Assembly (NCBI GenBank): GCA_016841605.1 | Contig: JAENYV010000007.1 | Location: forward strand, 62,001 to 126,000 | From: Dethiobacter alkaliphilus | GTDB taxonomy: Bacteria; Bacillota; Dethiobacteria; DTU022; UBA8154 | Direction: 5' to 3' | Length of the DNA stretch: 64,000 bases | Shown here: piece by piece, positions 36,942 through 46,614 of the stretch | Numbering within the stretch: the first letter of the stretch is position 1 | How the letters are laid out: the number at the start of each line of letters is the position of its first letter | Program-made: the position numbers and the translations under genes | Notes under the pieces: model-generated | The model's database searches: none | What the model saw: the letters and a program-made list of their open reading frames with translations, nothing else | Told to the model about the DNA's origin: nothing

Positions 36942-38093
36942 ATGTCTTTGTCTTCGGACAGGATGACAAGTCGTAACCAACAGAGCACATATACGGCTTC
37001 AGCCGATCAGCTTTTACGTGCAACAGTGGAACTGGGCGGTTCGGATTTGCACCTTACCGTAGGGGTCCCGCCCCTGGCCCGTATCAACGGGGAACTTACC
37101 GCCCTGGATTTTCCTATTATCTATCCCAGGGATATTAAAGCCTTATTATATTCGGTTCTCGACCAACAGCAACTTCAACGGCTCCAGGAACACTGGGAGC
37201 TTGATTTCTCCTACTCTGTCTCCGGAGTTGCCCGTTTTCGCGGCAACATTATGTTCCAACGCAGCAGTATGTCCGCGGTTTTTCGGGTTGTCCCCTTTGA
37301 CATCCCTGACTTCCATAAACTGGGACTACCGCGGGCTATAAGATCCATTTGCGACCTGACCCGCGGCCTGGTCCTGGTGACCGGGCCGACAGGAAGCGGC
37401 AAATCCACCACCCTGGCGGCCCTGCTTAACATCATTAACCGGGAACGCCGTGAAAATATCGTCACGATCGAGGATCCCATCGAATTTTTACATAAACATA
37501 TTAAATCTACAATCAGGCAACGGGAAGTGGGTATTGACACCCATTCCTTTGCGGATGCTCTGCGCCACGTTTTGCGTCAGGACCCGGACGTAATCCTTAT
37601 CGGTGAGATGCGCGACCTGGATAGCATTGCTATCGCCCTGACCGCAGCAGAAACAGGCCACCTGGTCCTCTCCACCCTTCATACCCAGACAGCCCCCCTG
37701 ACCGTGAGCCGTATCGTGGATGTTTTTCAGGACCACCGCCGTGAACAGGTGCGGCAGCAGCTTGCCAATTCTCTGCGGGCCGTTGTTTGCCAACAGCTTG
37801 TCCCCACTACCGACGGAAAAGGAAGAGTCGCGGTCGTGGAATATATGGTGGATACCCCGGCAGTCCGTAACATGATCCGGGAAGGAAAGGATCATCAGCT
37901 CTACAGCGCCATCCAGACCGGTCAGGACCAGGGGATGCAGACTCTTGATAAAGCCCTTTCCGAGCTTCATAAAAACGGAAATATTACACGGGAGGTTGCC
38001 CTGGAATATTGTGTGGACCGGGCTGAGATGGAACGGCTTTTGGGTCCGGGAGGCCCCGAATTAACCCCGCGTACCAGTTCATGGCGCGGTTGA
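36942..38093 (+). CDS. pilT: Type IV pilus retraction ATPase PilT
   Basis: 'GGSDLHLTVGVPPLARINGEL', 'LVLVTGPTGSGKSTTLAALL', 'HVLRQDPDVILIGEMRDLDSIAIALTAAETGHLVLSTLHT'. Confidence 0.95.
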   Translation: MSLSSDRMTSRNQQSTYTASADQLLRATVELGGSDLHLTVGVPPLARINGELTALDFPIIYPRDIKALLYSVLDQQQLQRLQEHWELDFSYSVSGVARFRGNIMFQRSSMSAVFRVVPFDIPDFHKLGLPRAIRSICDLTRGLVLVTGPTGSGKSTTLAALLNIINRERRENIVTIEDPIEFLHKHIKSTIRQREVGIDTHSFADALRHVLRQDPDVILIGEMRDLDSIAIALTAAETGHLVLSTLHTQTAPLTVSRIVDVFQDHRREQVRQQLANSLRAVVCQQLVPTTDGKGRVAVVEYMVDTPAVRNMIREGKDHQLYSAIQTGQDQGMQTLDKALSELHKNGNITREVALEYCVDRAEMERLLGPGGPELTPRTSSWRG

Positions 38094-38166
38094 AAAGGAA
38101 ACATTTTGCCTCACGCGACCGGAGTACCGTATTTATGCATATACTTTTTCCAAGGGGTGATGCATC

Positions 38167-39372
38167 TTGGCTCTTTTTGCCTACGAGGTAATTACCAATA
38201 CAGGCGAGTTGCTCAAAGGACAATTGGAGGCAGCGGATGAATACGCCGTCTCCAGTAACCTGCGCAAAATGGGGCATACGGTCATCGAGATTAAGGAAAT
38301 GAGGCCTTCTTCTTTTCAGAATTTATTTAGAAAACCCGTTAAAGCCTCGAACGGTGACCTGAGCCTTTTCAGCCGCCAGCTGGCAGCTATGCTGGATGCC
38401 GGTGTGCCGCTAACCCGCTCACTTTTTACCCTCAGCATCCAGACAAACAACAAGGGCCTGGGACGGATCGTGGGAGAAATCGCTCGAAATGTGGAGGGCG
38501 GCATGAACTTTACCGATGCCGTCAGCGCTTATCCCCATATCTTCTCCTCTCTTTTTACCGGTATGATTAAAGCAGGGGAGGTAGGGGGGACCCTTCAGGA
38601 AGCCCTGGTGCGCCTGGCCGATCAGTTGCAAAAAGACAAATTTTTGCGTGACAGTTTACGCTCCGCCACTTTTTATCCGGCTACTATCGGTATATTTTCT
38701 ATTTTCCTGTTGCTGGGAATGCTTTTTTTTCTTGTTCCAATTTTTATAGGCTTTTTTCCTCAGGGTATCGAACTTCCTGTTCCCACAAAAATTGTGGTGT
38801 TCCTGTCAAATTCCCTGCGCAGTTCGTGGTATCTCTGGTTTATAGCAGTCTTCCTGGTGCTGATGCTTTTTCGCTCCTACCTGCACAGTACACTGGGTAA
38901 GCATCAGTGGGACCGGATAAAATTTCGCATTCCTCTTTTCGGCCCGCTGCTCCACCGGGCTGTGATCGCCCGCTTTTCCCGCACACTATCCACTCTTTTC
39001 GGCGGAGGTATTCCTGTTGTGCAGGCCTTGGAAGCTGCAGGAGCGGCCACAGGGAATATTCTGGTGGAGGAAGCGGTGAAAGAAGCAGCCGAAAAGGTCC
39101 AGGAAGGAAAAAGCATTGCCGGCCCCCTGGGCGAAAGCCCCGTATTTCCGCCGATGGTAACCCAGATGGTCTCCATCGGTGAAGAGACAGGTTCTGTGCC
39201 TGAACTTTTAAACCGTATTGCCGACTTTTATGAAGATGAGGTTGCTGTCATGACCAAAGGACTAACGGGGATGATCGAACCGGTCATGCTTATTATTGTC
39301 GGGTTATCAGTGGGAACTATGCTGCTGGCCCTCTATATGCCGATCTTTTCCGTCATAACCCAGGGGATGTGA
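38167..39372 (+). CDS. pilC: Type IV pilus inner-membrane platform protein PilC/GspF
   Basis: 'LFSRQLAAMLDAGVPLTRSLFTL', 'MIKAGEVGGTLQEAL', 'MVSIGEETGSVPELL'. Confidence 0.95.
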   Translation: MALFAYEVITNTGELLKGQLEAADEYAVSSNLRKMGHTVIEIKEMRPSSFQNLFRKPVKASNGDLSLFSRQLAAMLDAGVPLTRSLFTLSIQTNNKGLGRIVGEIARNVEGGMNFTDAVSAYPHIFSSLFTGMIKAGEVGGTLQEALVRLADQLQKDKFLRDSLRSATFYPATIGIFSIFLLLGMLFFLVPIFIGFFPQGIELPVPTKIVVFLSNSLRSSWYLWFIAVFLVLMLFRSYLHSTLGKHQWDRIKFRIPLFGPLLHRAVIARFSRTLSTLFGGGIPVVQALEAAGAATGNILVEEAVKEAAEKVQEGKSIAGPLGESPVFPPMVTQMVSIGEETGSVPELLNRIADFYEDEVAVMTKGLTGMIEPVMLIIVGLSVGTMLLALYMPIFSVITQGM

Positions 39373-40109
39373 TAACCTTGCCGGGATATCCGGAAGAAGA
39401 GGCCAGGGGTAACGGGAACTTGCCTGACCTGGAAGAGGCTGTGCGCTTTTATCTGCAAGATAAAAGCGACGAAAGCCAAAGTACCGTTATCAAAGCCGGA
39501 AGCGGCCTGGTTCATCATTTTGTCCGCCTGTATACAGCCGGGCAAGAAGACGAGGATTTGCTGCAGTCCGGGTACGAAGGCCTGCTGAAAGCCCTGCAGC
39601 GCTACGACTCTGCTCGCGGCATCCGTTTTTCCACCTATGCTTCATCCTGCATTATCGGCGAAATTCGTCACCAACTGCGGTGGAAAAATGCTTTTGACCG
39701 TCCCAAATGGGTCGTGGAATTGCAGGGACGCATCCTGGCTGCGGTGGAAAAATTGCTGCAGGAAAATGGCCGTCATCCCACCTTGCAGGAGATCTCCTCC
39801 CTAGTCAACATTCGCGAAGAAGGGGTTCAGGAAGCTCTAAGGGCCGGGCGTGTCCCTTTTGATGAAGTGGATACTAAACAGATAAGAAGCTTGCATCATG
39901 AAAGCTTCCACTTGCCTATGGAAGACCGCATCCTGCTTCAGCAGGCCTTACAGCATCTGAGCAGTATGCAGCGGCGGGTCATTTACCTTCTTTTCTATTA
40001 CGACCTGACGCAGAGCGAGGCAGCACAAAAACTGGGTACCACTCAGCGCCAGATATCCCGGCTACTGCATAAAAGCCTGGAGTCCCTGGCACGTTTTTTA
40101 TCCAAATAG
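39369..40109 (+). CDS. Sigma-70 family (group 3, SigB/F/G-like) sigma factor embedded in pilus operon
   Basis: Region 2 'DLLQSGYEGLLKALQRYDSARGIRFSTYASSCIIGEIRHQLR'; region 4 'LSSMQRRVIYLLFYYDLTQSEAAQKLGTTQRQISRLLHKSLESL'. Confidence 0.9.
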   Translation: MITLPGYPEEEARGNGNLPDLEEAVRFYLQDKSDESQSTVIKAGSGLVHHFVRLYTAGQEDEDLLQSGYEGLLKALQRYDSARGIRFSTYASSCIIGEIRHQLRWKNAFDRPKWVVELQGRILAAVEKLLQENGRHPTLQEISSLVNIREEGVQEALRAGRVPFDEVDTKQIRSLHHESFHLPMEDRILLQQALQHLSSMQRRVIYLLFYYDLTQSEAAQKLGTTQRQISRLLHKSLESLARFLSK

Positions 40110-40113
40110 GGGA

Positions 40114-41142
40114 GTGTACCATGTGGGTTTTCAATTAAGAAAAAGCAGCATCGCTGGAGTGGATATTGATTACGGTGAACTTCGTGTCGTGGAGCTGGGG
40201 GGCAGAAGAAACGCTCCTGAATTGCTGAACTGGGGGCGCGTGCAGCTTCCGGCAGAGGCTGTGGAGGGCGGTGTTATCCTGCAACCTCAGGCGGTCGGTG
40301 ATGCCCTGGCGCGTCTCTGGAACGAACAAAGAATAAAGAGCCGCGACGTTATTTTTGGTGTTTCCAACCAGAGCGTTATTGTCCGATTCGCCACCTTTCC
40401 CCAGGTACCCGAGGGGAAACTGCAAAATATGATTCGCTACCAGGCCCGGGATTTTCTCCCCGTATCTCTGGAAAATTCCATTATGGATTTTTCTGTCGTC
40501 GGCACGGTCAACAAGGGCAAGGAGAAGCTGCTGGAGGTCCTGCTGGTAGTTGCCCAACGGGAGTTGATCAACCATTATCTAACTGCCTGCAACCTGTCCA
40601 GGTTAAAAATTAGGGATATACATGTCACCTCTCTGGCTCTCACCGAATTGTTGCCTGCCGGGGCTCCGGAAGGAGCTACAGCCATACTTAGCCTGGGGAA
40701 TGGGGCAAGCAATTTCCTGCTGACCGCGGAAGAGACACCGCGGCTGGCAAGATATCTATCTTCCGGCTTAAAGGAGGCGGCAGAAAAGCTGGGATGCTCC
40801 CTGAAGGAAGTTGTGCAGCAAGCAGGAGCTGCTCCCGGAGAACCTTTCCCCGACGTTTTTGTTGACTGGGCGGAAACGATGGTGGGAGAGGTACGCTCTT
40901 CCATTCAGTATTATCAGTCTCAACCGGAGGCTGTCCCCGTAGTGCGGCTTATTCTCGTTGGACGGGGGGCACGTATCAAAGGTTTTGCCGGTCAAATGGA
41001 AAAAATTTTCGGCATTCCTGTTTCCCTTGCCGACCCGATGCAATTACTAAAAAAAGCGCCCCATAATTGTACCGGCTTTCTTAACGAGGGAACTGATTAT
41101 GGTGTCGCCTTCGCCCTGGCTCGCGGCGGACTGGGGGAATAG
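40114..41142 (+). CDS. pilM: Type IV pilus assembly protein PilM
   Basis: 'SSIAGVDIDYGELRVVELGG', 'MIRYQARDFLPVSLENSIMDF', 'VRSSIQYYQSQPEAVPVVRLILVGRGARIKGF'. Confidence 0.93.
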   Translation: MYHVGFQLRKSSIAGVDIDYGELRVVELGGRRNAPELLNWGRVQLPAEAVEGGVILQPQAVGDALARLWNEQRIKSRDVIFGVSNQSVIVRFATFPQVPEGKLQNMIRYQARDFLPVSLENSIMDFSVVGTVNKGKEKLLEVLLVVAQRELINHYLTACNLSRLKIRDIHVTSLALTELLPAGAPEGATAILSLGNGASNFLLTAEETPRLARYLSSGLKEAAEKLGCSLKEVVQQAGAAPGEPFPDVFVDWAETMVGEVRSSIQYYQSQPEAVPVVRLILVGRGARIKGFAGQMEKIFGIPVSLADPMQLLKKAPHNCTGFLNEGTDYGVAFALARGGLGE

Positions 41143-41144
41143 CT

Positions 41145-41726
41145 GTGAAAACAATCAGTCTGTTGCCTCCCGAAATAAAAGTATCCCAGCGTACCGCCCG
41201 AATAAAAGCGATCCTGTTACTGATAGGTACCGGCTTCCTTCTGCTTTTTTTCATTATCAACGGTTGTATCGCGCTTGTGGCCCAGGGCATCGAAAGAGAA
41301 GCACAGCAAATCAGGCAGCAAAGGTCTTTACTTCAGCAGGAAATTGAGACCCTGCAGGAATATACAGCCATGCAGAAACGGGTAGAAACAGTGGGAAAAC
41401 TGTTGGAACAGGCCCTGGGGACGGAACCCAATTGGCCGGACCTGCTGACGGCTTTGAGCCTGGAAGTATCGCCTCATATACAGCTTATAAATCTTTCAGT
41501 ATCTTATGAAGGCGATGAACATGAACTCTTCCTGAGAGGCATTGCTAGAGGCCACGATGCCGTAGCCTCTCTGATGGAAGGGCTGGATATGCTGCCGCAG
41601 TTGGAGAATATTTTCTGCCGTTTCACCTCCAAAACTGAAAACATGGAGCGACTTGGAGTCCAGTTCGAGATTGAGGCCTCAATCTTGCCCGGCGAGACTG
41701 CCGGCAGCAGAAAGGAGCTGCCTTGA
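41145..41726 (+). CDS. pilN: PilN-like protein
   Basis: N-terminal 'ISLLPPEIK', single TM, coiled coil, operon order. Confidence 0.85.
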   Translation: MKTISLLPPEIKVSQRTARIKAILLLIGTGFLLLFFIINGCIALVAQGIEREAQQIRQQRSLLQQEIETLQEYTAMQKRVETVGKLLEQALGTEPNWPDLLTALSLEVSPHIQLINLSVSYEGDEHELFLRGIARGHDAVASLMEGLDMLPQLENIFCRFTSKTENMERLGVQFEIEASILPGETAGSRKELP

Positions 41727-42271
41727 TTTTGCAAAATATGGTAATATTTTTGCGAAAAAAATTTCCCTTGTTTCTAACGATAATAGTGCTGCTATCTTTT
41801 TTGCTGCTTTCTTTAAACCGTTTTGTCTCCTTAAAAACCATGCGGGAAAAGCTTCGGCTTGAAGAACAAGCCCTGGTTAAAGAACAGAAGCAGCTCCTTC
41901 TCCTGCGGCAATTGGAGGAAGAGGGCCCCAGCTTTCTCCAGCGTCTGGAGCTTTTTGACAATCTTATACCAGAAAAAACTGCGGAGTATCAGATGGTGAG
42001 CCACCTGCAAAAAATTGCCTCTGTAAGCGGAATTCACCTGCTCCAGGTACAATTTGACACTGAAATTTCTTCTGACGCCTACATGGAGATACCTATGGAT
42101 CTTTCACTAAAGGGCTCTTTCCGGGCCTTACTGCAAATGCTGCACACCCTGCGGGAGGGAGAACGGGCATTCAGGGTTGACAAGATAGAGATCACCGGTG
42201 AAGAATCCGGAATTAGGGTAAATCTCAGAGTCAGCGCGTTTTACCGCGACAAGAAAGAGAGCGCAAGTTGA
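41723..42271 (+). CDS. pilO: PilO-like protein
   Basis: TM + coiled coil, 'LIPEKTAEYQMVSHLQKIASVSGIHLLQVQF', operon order. Confidence 0.8.
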   Translation: MILQNMVIFLRKKFPLFLTIIVLLSFLLLSLNRFVSLKTMREKLRLEEQALVKEQKQLLLLRQLEEEGPSFLQRLELFDNLIPEKTAEYQMVSHLQKIASVSGIHLLQVQFDTEISSDAYMEIPMDLSLKGSFRALLQMLHTLREGERAFRVDKIEITGEESGIRVNLRVSAFYRDKKESAS

Positions 42272-42346
42272 CAATTAACCGGTCCTAAACAAGGGAAGAT
42301 AAAGAAACTGTCCCCCCTGGCCGGCCAGAACAGGTGGTGTATATTA

Positions 42347-44026
42347 TTGAAAGGGTTTACCAAAAAATTTTTAGGTGATTTTCTCCTGGAGTTCGGGTAT
42401 ATTACGCCGGAACAGCTGGAGGAAGCCCTGAACTACCAGAAAGAAAAAAACCGGGAAGGAACCCATGTCCTGCTTGGTCAGGCTCTTATTTCCCTCGGCT
42501 TCTGTACGGAAGAAGCTATTACCAAAGTTATGGCCCACAAAGCCGGTATTTCTTTTCTCACCCTGCAGCAGCATCCCGTGGACAGCGCGGCTGCCAACCT
42601 TATCGAACCGGAGGTAGCTCTGCGCTACAATGCTCTTCCTATCGGTTTTGACAACGGCAAACTCCTTGTTGCCCTCAAACATCCCTCTGATGTTATTGCT
42701 GTCGACGACCTGCGTATTATAACCGGTTATGAGATCAAACCGGTTATCGTCCCGGACAGTGAACTGACAGCGGCTATTGAACAGTTTGCCCGCTCTACGA
42801 CGGAGGTGGAGCAGGAGGAAGAGGAGACAAGCGAACTACTGCAAACAGAAGAAACGGAAGAAAGACCGGCAGTGCAGTTGGCCAATCAGATTTTGCACCA
42901 GGCGGTGCGTTCTTCAGCCAGCGACGTCCATATTGAACCCCTGGAAAAAAGTATGCGCGTACGTATGCGCATTGACGGAGTCCTTCATGAAGTCATGCAA
43001 CACCAGCGCCGCATGCACCCGCCCCTTATCTCCCGTCTAAAAGTAATGGCCGGAATGGATATTGCCGAGCGCCGCCTACCCCAGGACGGGCGTATGACCA
43101 TGAAGATCGATAAACGGACCATAGACGTCCGGGCTGCTTCCCTGCCGTCCGCTTACGGCGAGAAGATTACCATGCGCATCCTTGACCGGGACGCGCGCCT
43201 CATTACCCTGCAGGAGATGGGGTTTCCACAAGATCAGCTGGAAAAGTACAGCCGGATTATGCATCTTCCCTATGGATTTATTTTGGTTACAGGTCCGACC
43301 GGAAGCGGAAAAAGCACCACCCTTTACTCCACTCTGTCGGTGCTGAATTCTGTCGACAGGCATATTATTACCCTGGAAGATCCAGTGGAGCGACGGCTGG
43401 ACGGTATCAACCAGATTCAGATTAATCTGAAAGCAGGGCTCACCTTTGCCTCAGGTCTGCGGGCCATCGTCCGCAACGATCCCGATGTGATTATGGTCGG
43501 TGAGATCAGGGATCATGAATCCGCCCGTATCGCCGTTGAATCCGCTCTTACCGGCCACCTGGTTCTCGCCACCCTGCATACCAACGATGCAGCCGGTGCC
43601 ATTACACGTCTGGGTGATATGGGCATTGAACCCTACCTGACAGCTTCCTCTGTTGTCGGCGTAGTAGCCCAGCGCCTGGTGCGTCTCCTTTGCCTCCATT
43701 GCCGGGAAGAGGAACAGTTACCTGCTACCGATCTTCTAGCCAGCGTTCCTGATTTCCCCCTGGAAGAGGGAGAAAAAACCGTAACTCTCTATCGACCCAG
43801 GGGCTGCATCCGCTGCAGCAATACCGGATACAAGGGACGCACCGGTGTTTACGAACTGCTTGCCTTCAGTGAAAATATTCGACGCCTGACCCTGGAGCGC
43901 CGTTCCACCCAGGAGATTAAAGATGCCGCCATAAGCGAGGGGATGGTTACCCTGCGCCGTGACGGACTCGACAAGGTGAAACGGGGACTTACCTCTCTGG
44001 AAGAGGTCATGCGGGTAGTCGTTTAA
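42347..44026 (+). CDS. pilB: Type IV pilus extension ATPase PilB/GspE (intact)
   Basis: 'FLLEFGYITPEQLEEAL', 'ILVTGPTGSGKSTTLYSTL', 'RNDPDVIMVGEIRDHESARIAVESALTGHLVLATLHTNDAAGAITRL', Cys4 motif. Confidence 0.95.
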   Translation: MKGFTKKFLGDFLLEFGYITPEQLEEALNYQKEKNREGTHVLLGQALISLGFCTEEAITKVMAHKAGISFLTLQQHPVDSAAANLIEPEVALRYNALPIGFDNGKLLVALKHPSDVIAVDDLRIITGYEIKPVIVPDSELTAAIEQFARSTTEVEQEEEETSELLQTEETEERPAVQLANQILHQAVRSSASDVHIEPLEKSMRVRMRIDGVLHEVMQHQRRMHPPLISRLKVMAGMDIAERRLPQDGRMTMKIDKRTIDVRAASLPSAYGEKITMRILDRDARLITLQEMGFPQDQLEKYSRIMHLPYGFILVTGPTGSGKSTTLYSTLSVLNSVDRHIITLEDPVERRLDGINQIQINLKAGLTFASGLRAIVRNDPDVIMVGEIRDHESARIAVESALTGHLVLATLHTNDAAGAITRLGDMGIEPYLTASSVVGVVAQRLVRLLCLHCREEEQLPATDLLASVPDFPLEEGEKTVTLYRPRGCIRCSNTGYKGRTGVYELLAFSENIRRLTLERRSTQEIKDAAISEGMVTLRRDGLDKVKRGLTSLEEVMRVVV

Positions 44027-44061
44027 GGTAAAAAGAGTAACAACCTGCAGGAGACGATAAC

Positions 44062-45243
44062 TTGGCAAAAGAAATGCTCATCCAAACAAAAGATCTGAAA
44101 CCGGGAATGCTTTTAGCTGAAGATTTAAAGCTTAAAACTACCGGAGAAATATTATTCCCATCCGGAATTTGCATTACTGCCGGAATCCTGGAAATTCTGT
44201 ACCTTTTCCCTGTTGGTGAGAGGTGCCGCATCGTTGTGAGCAGGCCGCAGGGAAAAAATAATGCCCCGGTAACCGCCCCCGTGCTTTTCACCCCGTTATG
44301 GCCCGATGCCTGCGGTAAAAAAGCCGGCCGTTCCTTTTTATTCACGGTCTGTATTGCCCTGGAGAGGGAAAGTACCGCTATTCTGCTGCACTTTAACGGA
44401 AATTCCGCGCGGATAAGCCTGGCAAGTTTTTCTTTTTACCTAAAATCATTCTGGATTATCTCTTTTAGCGGTTTAATTCCCAGAACCGTAACAGGTCTAA
44501 ATGAAATCTTATTGAAACCCACATCCGGTCCAGGGCGGAAAGTTATTCCCTGGAATATGTTATCTTTTCTCCTGAGAAAACACTTTTTTACTCTGCCGAT
44601 AAAATGGGGAGAACATGAAAAGTGGGAGCATCTTTTTTTGCTGACAATGCTGTACAGGCTGAGCCGATTAAGGGACCCATATCTCTCTGTTCATGAGCCG
44701 CTGCTTCTCAGGCCGTATAAGCCGGCGGGACCGGGGAGGGAAGAGTTCTCTATTATCGTTCATCCTTCCGCCACAAAAAAAGCCATTATTCTACCTTTTT
44801 GCAAAAACGAAGTACCTCCTGCCCCCCAGGTCCGCAAAAAGCATACCCGCAAATGGTGCCTTCCGGTTCTGCTGCTGGTCCTGGTTTCCGCAGCCATCCT
44901 CTTTACACAGCGCCCTTTCCCTTTTGCCCGGACGGGGACTCTTTCGACCGATTCCCCGACATCGTTCCTGCCGGACAACCGGCAGTTTGAAAACTACACA
45001 GGGGAGAAACAGTCGGGTCTGCCTCATGGAGACGGCACCATTATCTTCCCGGACGGGACCATTTATAGTGGAGAATGGCGGGAAGGGACCATGGAGGGGG
45101 AGGGAGAGATCCAATGGCCCAGCGGCACCCGTTACAACGGCCATTGGAAAGACGGCATGATGCACGGTTCCGGAACGCTCTACCTGCCCGACGGCAAGAT
45201 AATCAACGGTACCTGGGAATACGGAGAGCTGCTTTATGATTAA
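44062..45243 (+). CDS. Hypothetical protein with C-terminal MORN repeats
   Basis: 'GDGTIIFPDGTIYSGEWREGTMEGEGEIQWPSGTRYNGHWKDGMMHGSGTLYLPDGKIINGTW'; TM segment before it. Confidence 0.75.
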   Translation: MAKEMLIQTKDLKPGMLLAEDLKLKTTGEILFPSGICITAGILEILYLFPVGERCRIVVSRPQGKNNAPVTAPVLFTPLWPDACGKKAGRSFLFTVCIALERESTAILLHFNGNSARISLASFSFYLKSFWIISFSGLIPRTVTGLNEILLKPTSGPGRKVIPWNMLSFLLRKHFFTLPIKWGEHEKWEHLFLLTMLYRLSRLRDPYLSVHEPLLLRPYKPAGPGREEFSIIVHPSATKKAIILPFCKNEVPPAPQVRKKHTRKWCLPVLLLVLVSAAILFTQRPFPFARTGTLSTDSPTSFLPDNRQFENYTGEKQSGLPHGDGTIIFPDGTIYSGEWREGTMEGEGEIQWPSGTRYNGHWKDGMMHGSGTLYLPDGKIINGTWEYGELLYD

Positions 45244-45311
45244 TCTGCAGATTACATAAAATACTTTATTTCGACATAATAGGTATTAATAAGGGAAAGA
45301 GGGGGTAACAA

Positions 45312-45779
45312 ATGAAAAAAACTGTCGTCTATTTTCTGTATTTTATTTTACTTTTTTCGCTATGCTGTTCGGCAGTTGGTTGTGAGGATAAAGAGATTAC
45401 TCTGGATGGTGAATTGCAGGAAGAACTGCAAAAAGAAGGAATTATCCAGGAAATCAAAGATCTGTATGAAGGCTTCCGGGTAGCCATCCAGGAGCTTTTC
45501 TTCACCACGCCGCGCGTCGCCCATGACACCAACCTCAAGGTTATCGACAAGGCAATCGACCTTTACCGGCTGATGGAAGGAAAAGACCCTAAGGGCATCG
45601 GCGAGGAAGGAAAGAAGGGCACCCTTGTGGGTGAAGGGTACCTGAAAGAGAACCCACAGATCCCTGTTGGCCTGCAAGAAGAAGAGGGGGAATGGTCGGA
45701 ATATACCCTGAAAGGCGACCCCCCGCGCGCCTGGCCTGTGGGTGACTGGGGAGGGTACCGGGACGGAGATACGCCCTAA
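45312..45779 (+). CDS. Putative lipoprotein
   Basis: Signal peptide with lipobox-like 'CCSAVGC'. Confidence 0.6.
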   Translation: MKKTVVYFLYFILLFSLCCSAVGCEDKEITLDGELQEELQKEGIIQEIKDLYEGFRVAIQELFFTTPRVAHDTNLKVIDKAIDLYRLMEGKDPKGIGEEGKKGTLVGEGYLKENPQIPVGLQEEEGEWSEYTLKGDPPRAWPVGDWGGYRDGDTP

Positions 45780-45867
45780 AAAACAACACAAAATCACCCA
45801 TCAATGAAAGATGTTTTTCAAAAATAAACATAGGATGTTAATTTTTTAAAGTTTTTTTGGAAAAAGT

Positions 45868-45892
45868 GTCTAAAAAAATAATTTCCCGGTAT
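45868..45892 (+). promoter_or_regulatory. Candidate SigB-type promoter upstream of pilin
   Basis: GTCTAA (45868-45873)-N13-CGGTAT (45887-45892), one mismatch per box to GTTTAA/GGGTAT. Confidence 0.4.
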
Positions 45893-45971
45893 AACTAAAA
45901 ATAGAAGGGGCTTCCTTTTCAGGGGGGTTGCTCCTCAAATACCAAAGATCTGTTAAGGAGGTCAAAAAATT

Positions 45972-46349
45972 ATGTTTTCCAAGCTTATGCGCAAAGCGCG
46001 CAAGAATCAAAAAGGTTTCACTCTGGTCGAACTAATGGTCGTGGTGGTCATCATCGGGATTTTGACAGCGATAGCGGTACCGGTGTACAACAATGTGACG
46101 GCAAATGCGGCTGCAACAGCTAACGATGCTAACAGGAGAGTACTTGAGGGAGCAATTCAAATGTACCTGGCACAAAATGGTGGGGAATATAATGATGTCA
46201 CAATGTCAGCAGCTGGAGCAATCGCTGGGACAGATATTACCGCTGGCAACCTTGTTCCAAATTATGTGCAAGCAATGCCTACTCCACCAACTGGATACGG
46301 TACTTATACTAAAGCTGCAGACGGGTTTGTTACAAACACTACTCCCTAA
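45972..46349 (+). CDS. Type IV major pilin-like prepilin
   Basis: 'KNQKGFTLVELMVVVVIIGILTAIAVPVYNNVTANAAATANDAN'. Confidence 0.93.
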   Translation: MFSKLMRKARKNQKGFTLVELMVVVVIIGILTAIAVPVYNNVTANAAATANDANRRVLEGAIQMYLAQNGGEYNDVTMSAAGAIAGTDITAGNLVPNYVQAMPTPPTGYGTYTKAADGFVTNTTP

Positions 46350-46506
46350 ATAATGCTCGGGATAAAATAAGTCTTACTCCCCTTAAAGTATAAGGAAGAA
46401 AAAGCGGGCGATGTAAACTTGGGGCTAAAGTCCATGGGGACGTTTCTTTTACTTCATAGAGTCTTATTTCCCTAATTTAAAAAAAAACGAACTCAAGGAG
46501 GGGGTT

Positions 46507-46614
46507 ATGAAGCTGAAAAAGAAAACTCCCACCTTTCATAAAAATAACCCCCTCATGAACAGCGCAGTAGAGCGGTCTTGTTACCTTCTGTTAGCTTCCC
46601 AGCTTAATATATAG
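46507..46614 (+). pseudogene. Prepilin leader remnant (decayed pilin gene or leader peptide)
   Basis: MKLKKKTPTFHKNNPLMNSAVERSCYLLLASQLNI*; its RBS and N-terminus align with MKQGTAHPYRHNNPLLNCA of the downstream pilin but lack GFTLxE. Confidence 0.5.

Noticed and set aside
37488-37970. 160-aa reverse ORF within pilT
   Set aside because: Antisense shadow of a highly conserved ATPase.
44693-45165. Alternative-frame ORFs (44693-45160 +, 44791-45165 -)
   Set aside because: Overlap the MORN-repeat CDS; no motif or RBS support.
46400-46450. Possible c-di-GMP-I (GEMM) riboswitch between pilins (gtaaacttggggctaaagtccatggggacg)
   Set aside because: GGGACG-like segment present but the conserved CAAAGCC/GCAAACC elements are not; too degenerate to call by eye. 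Infernal with the GEMM model would decide.
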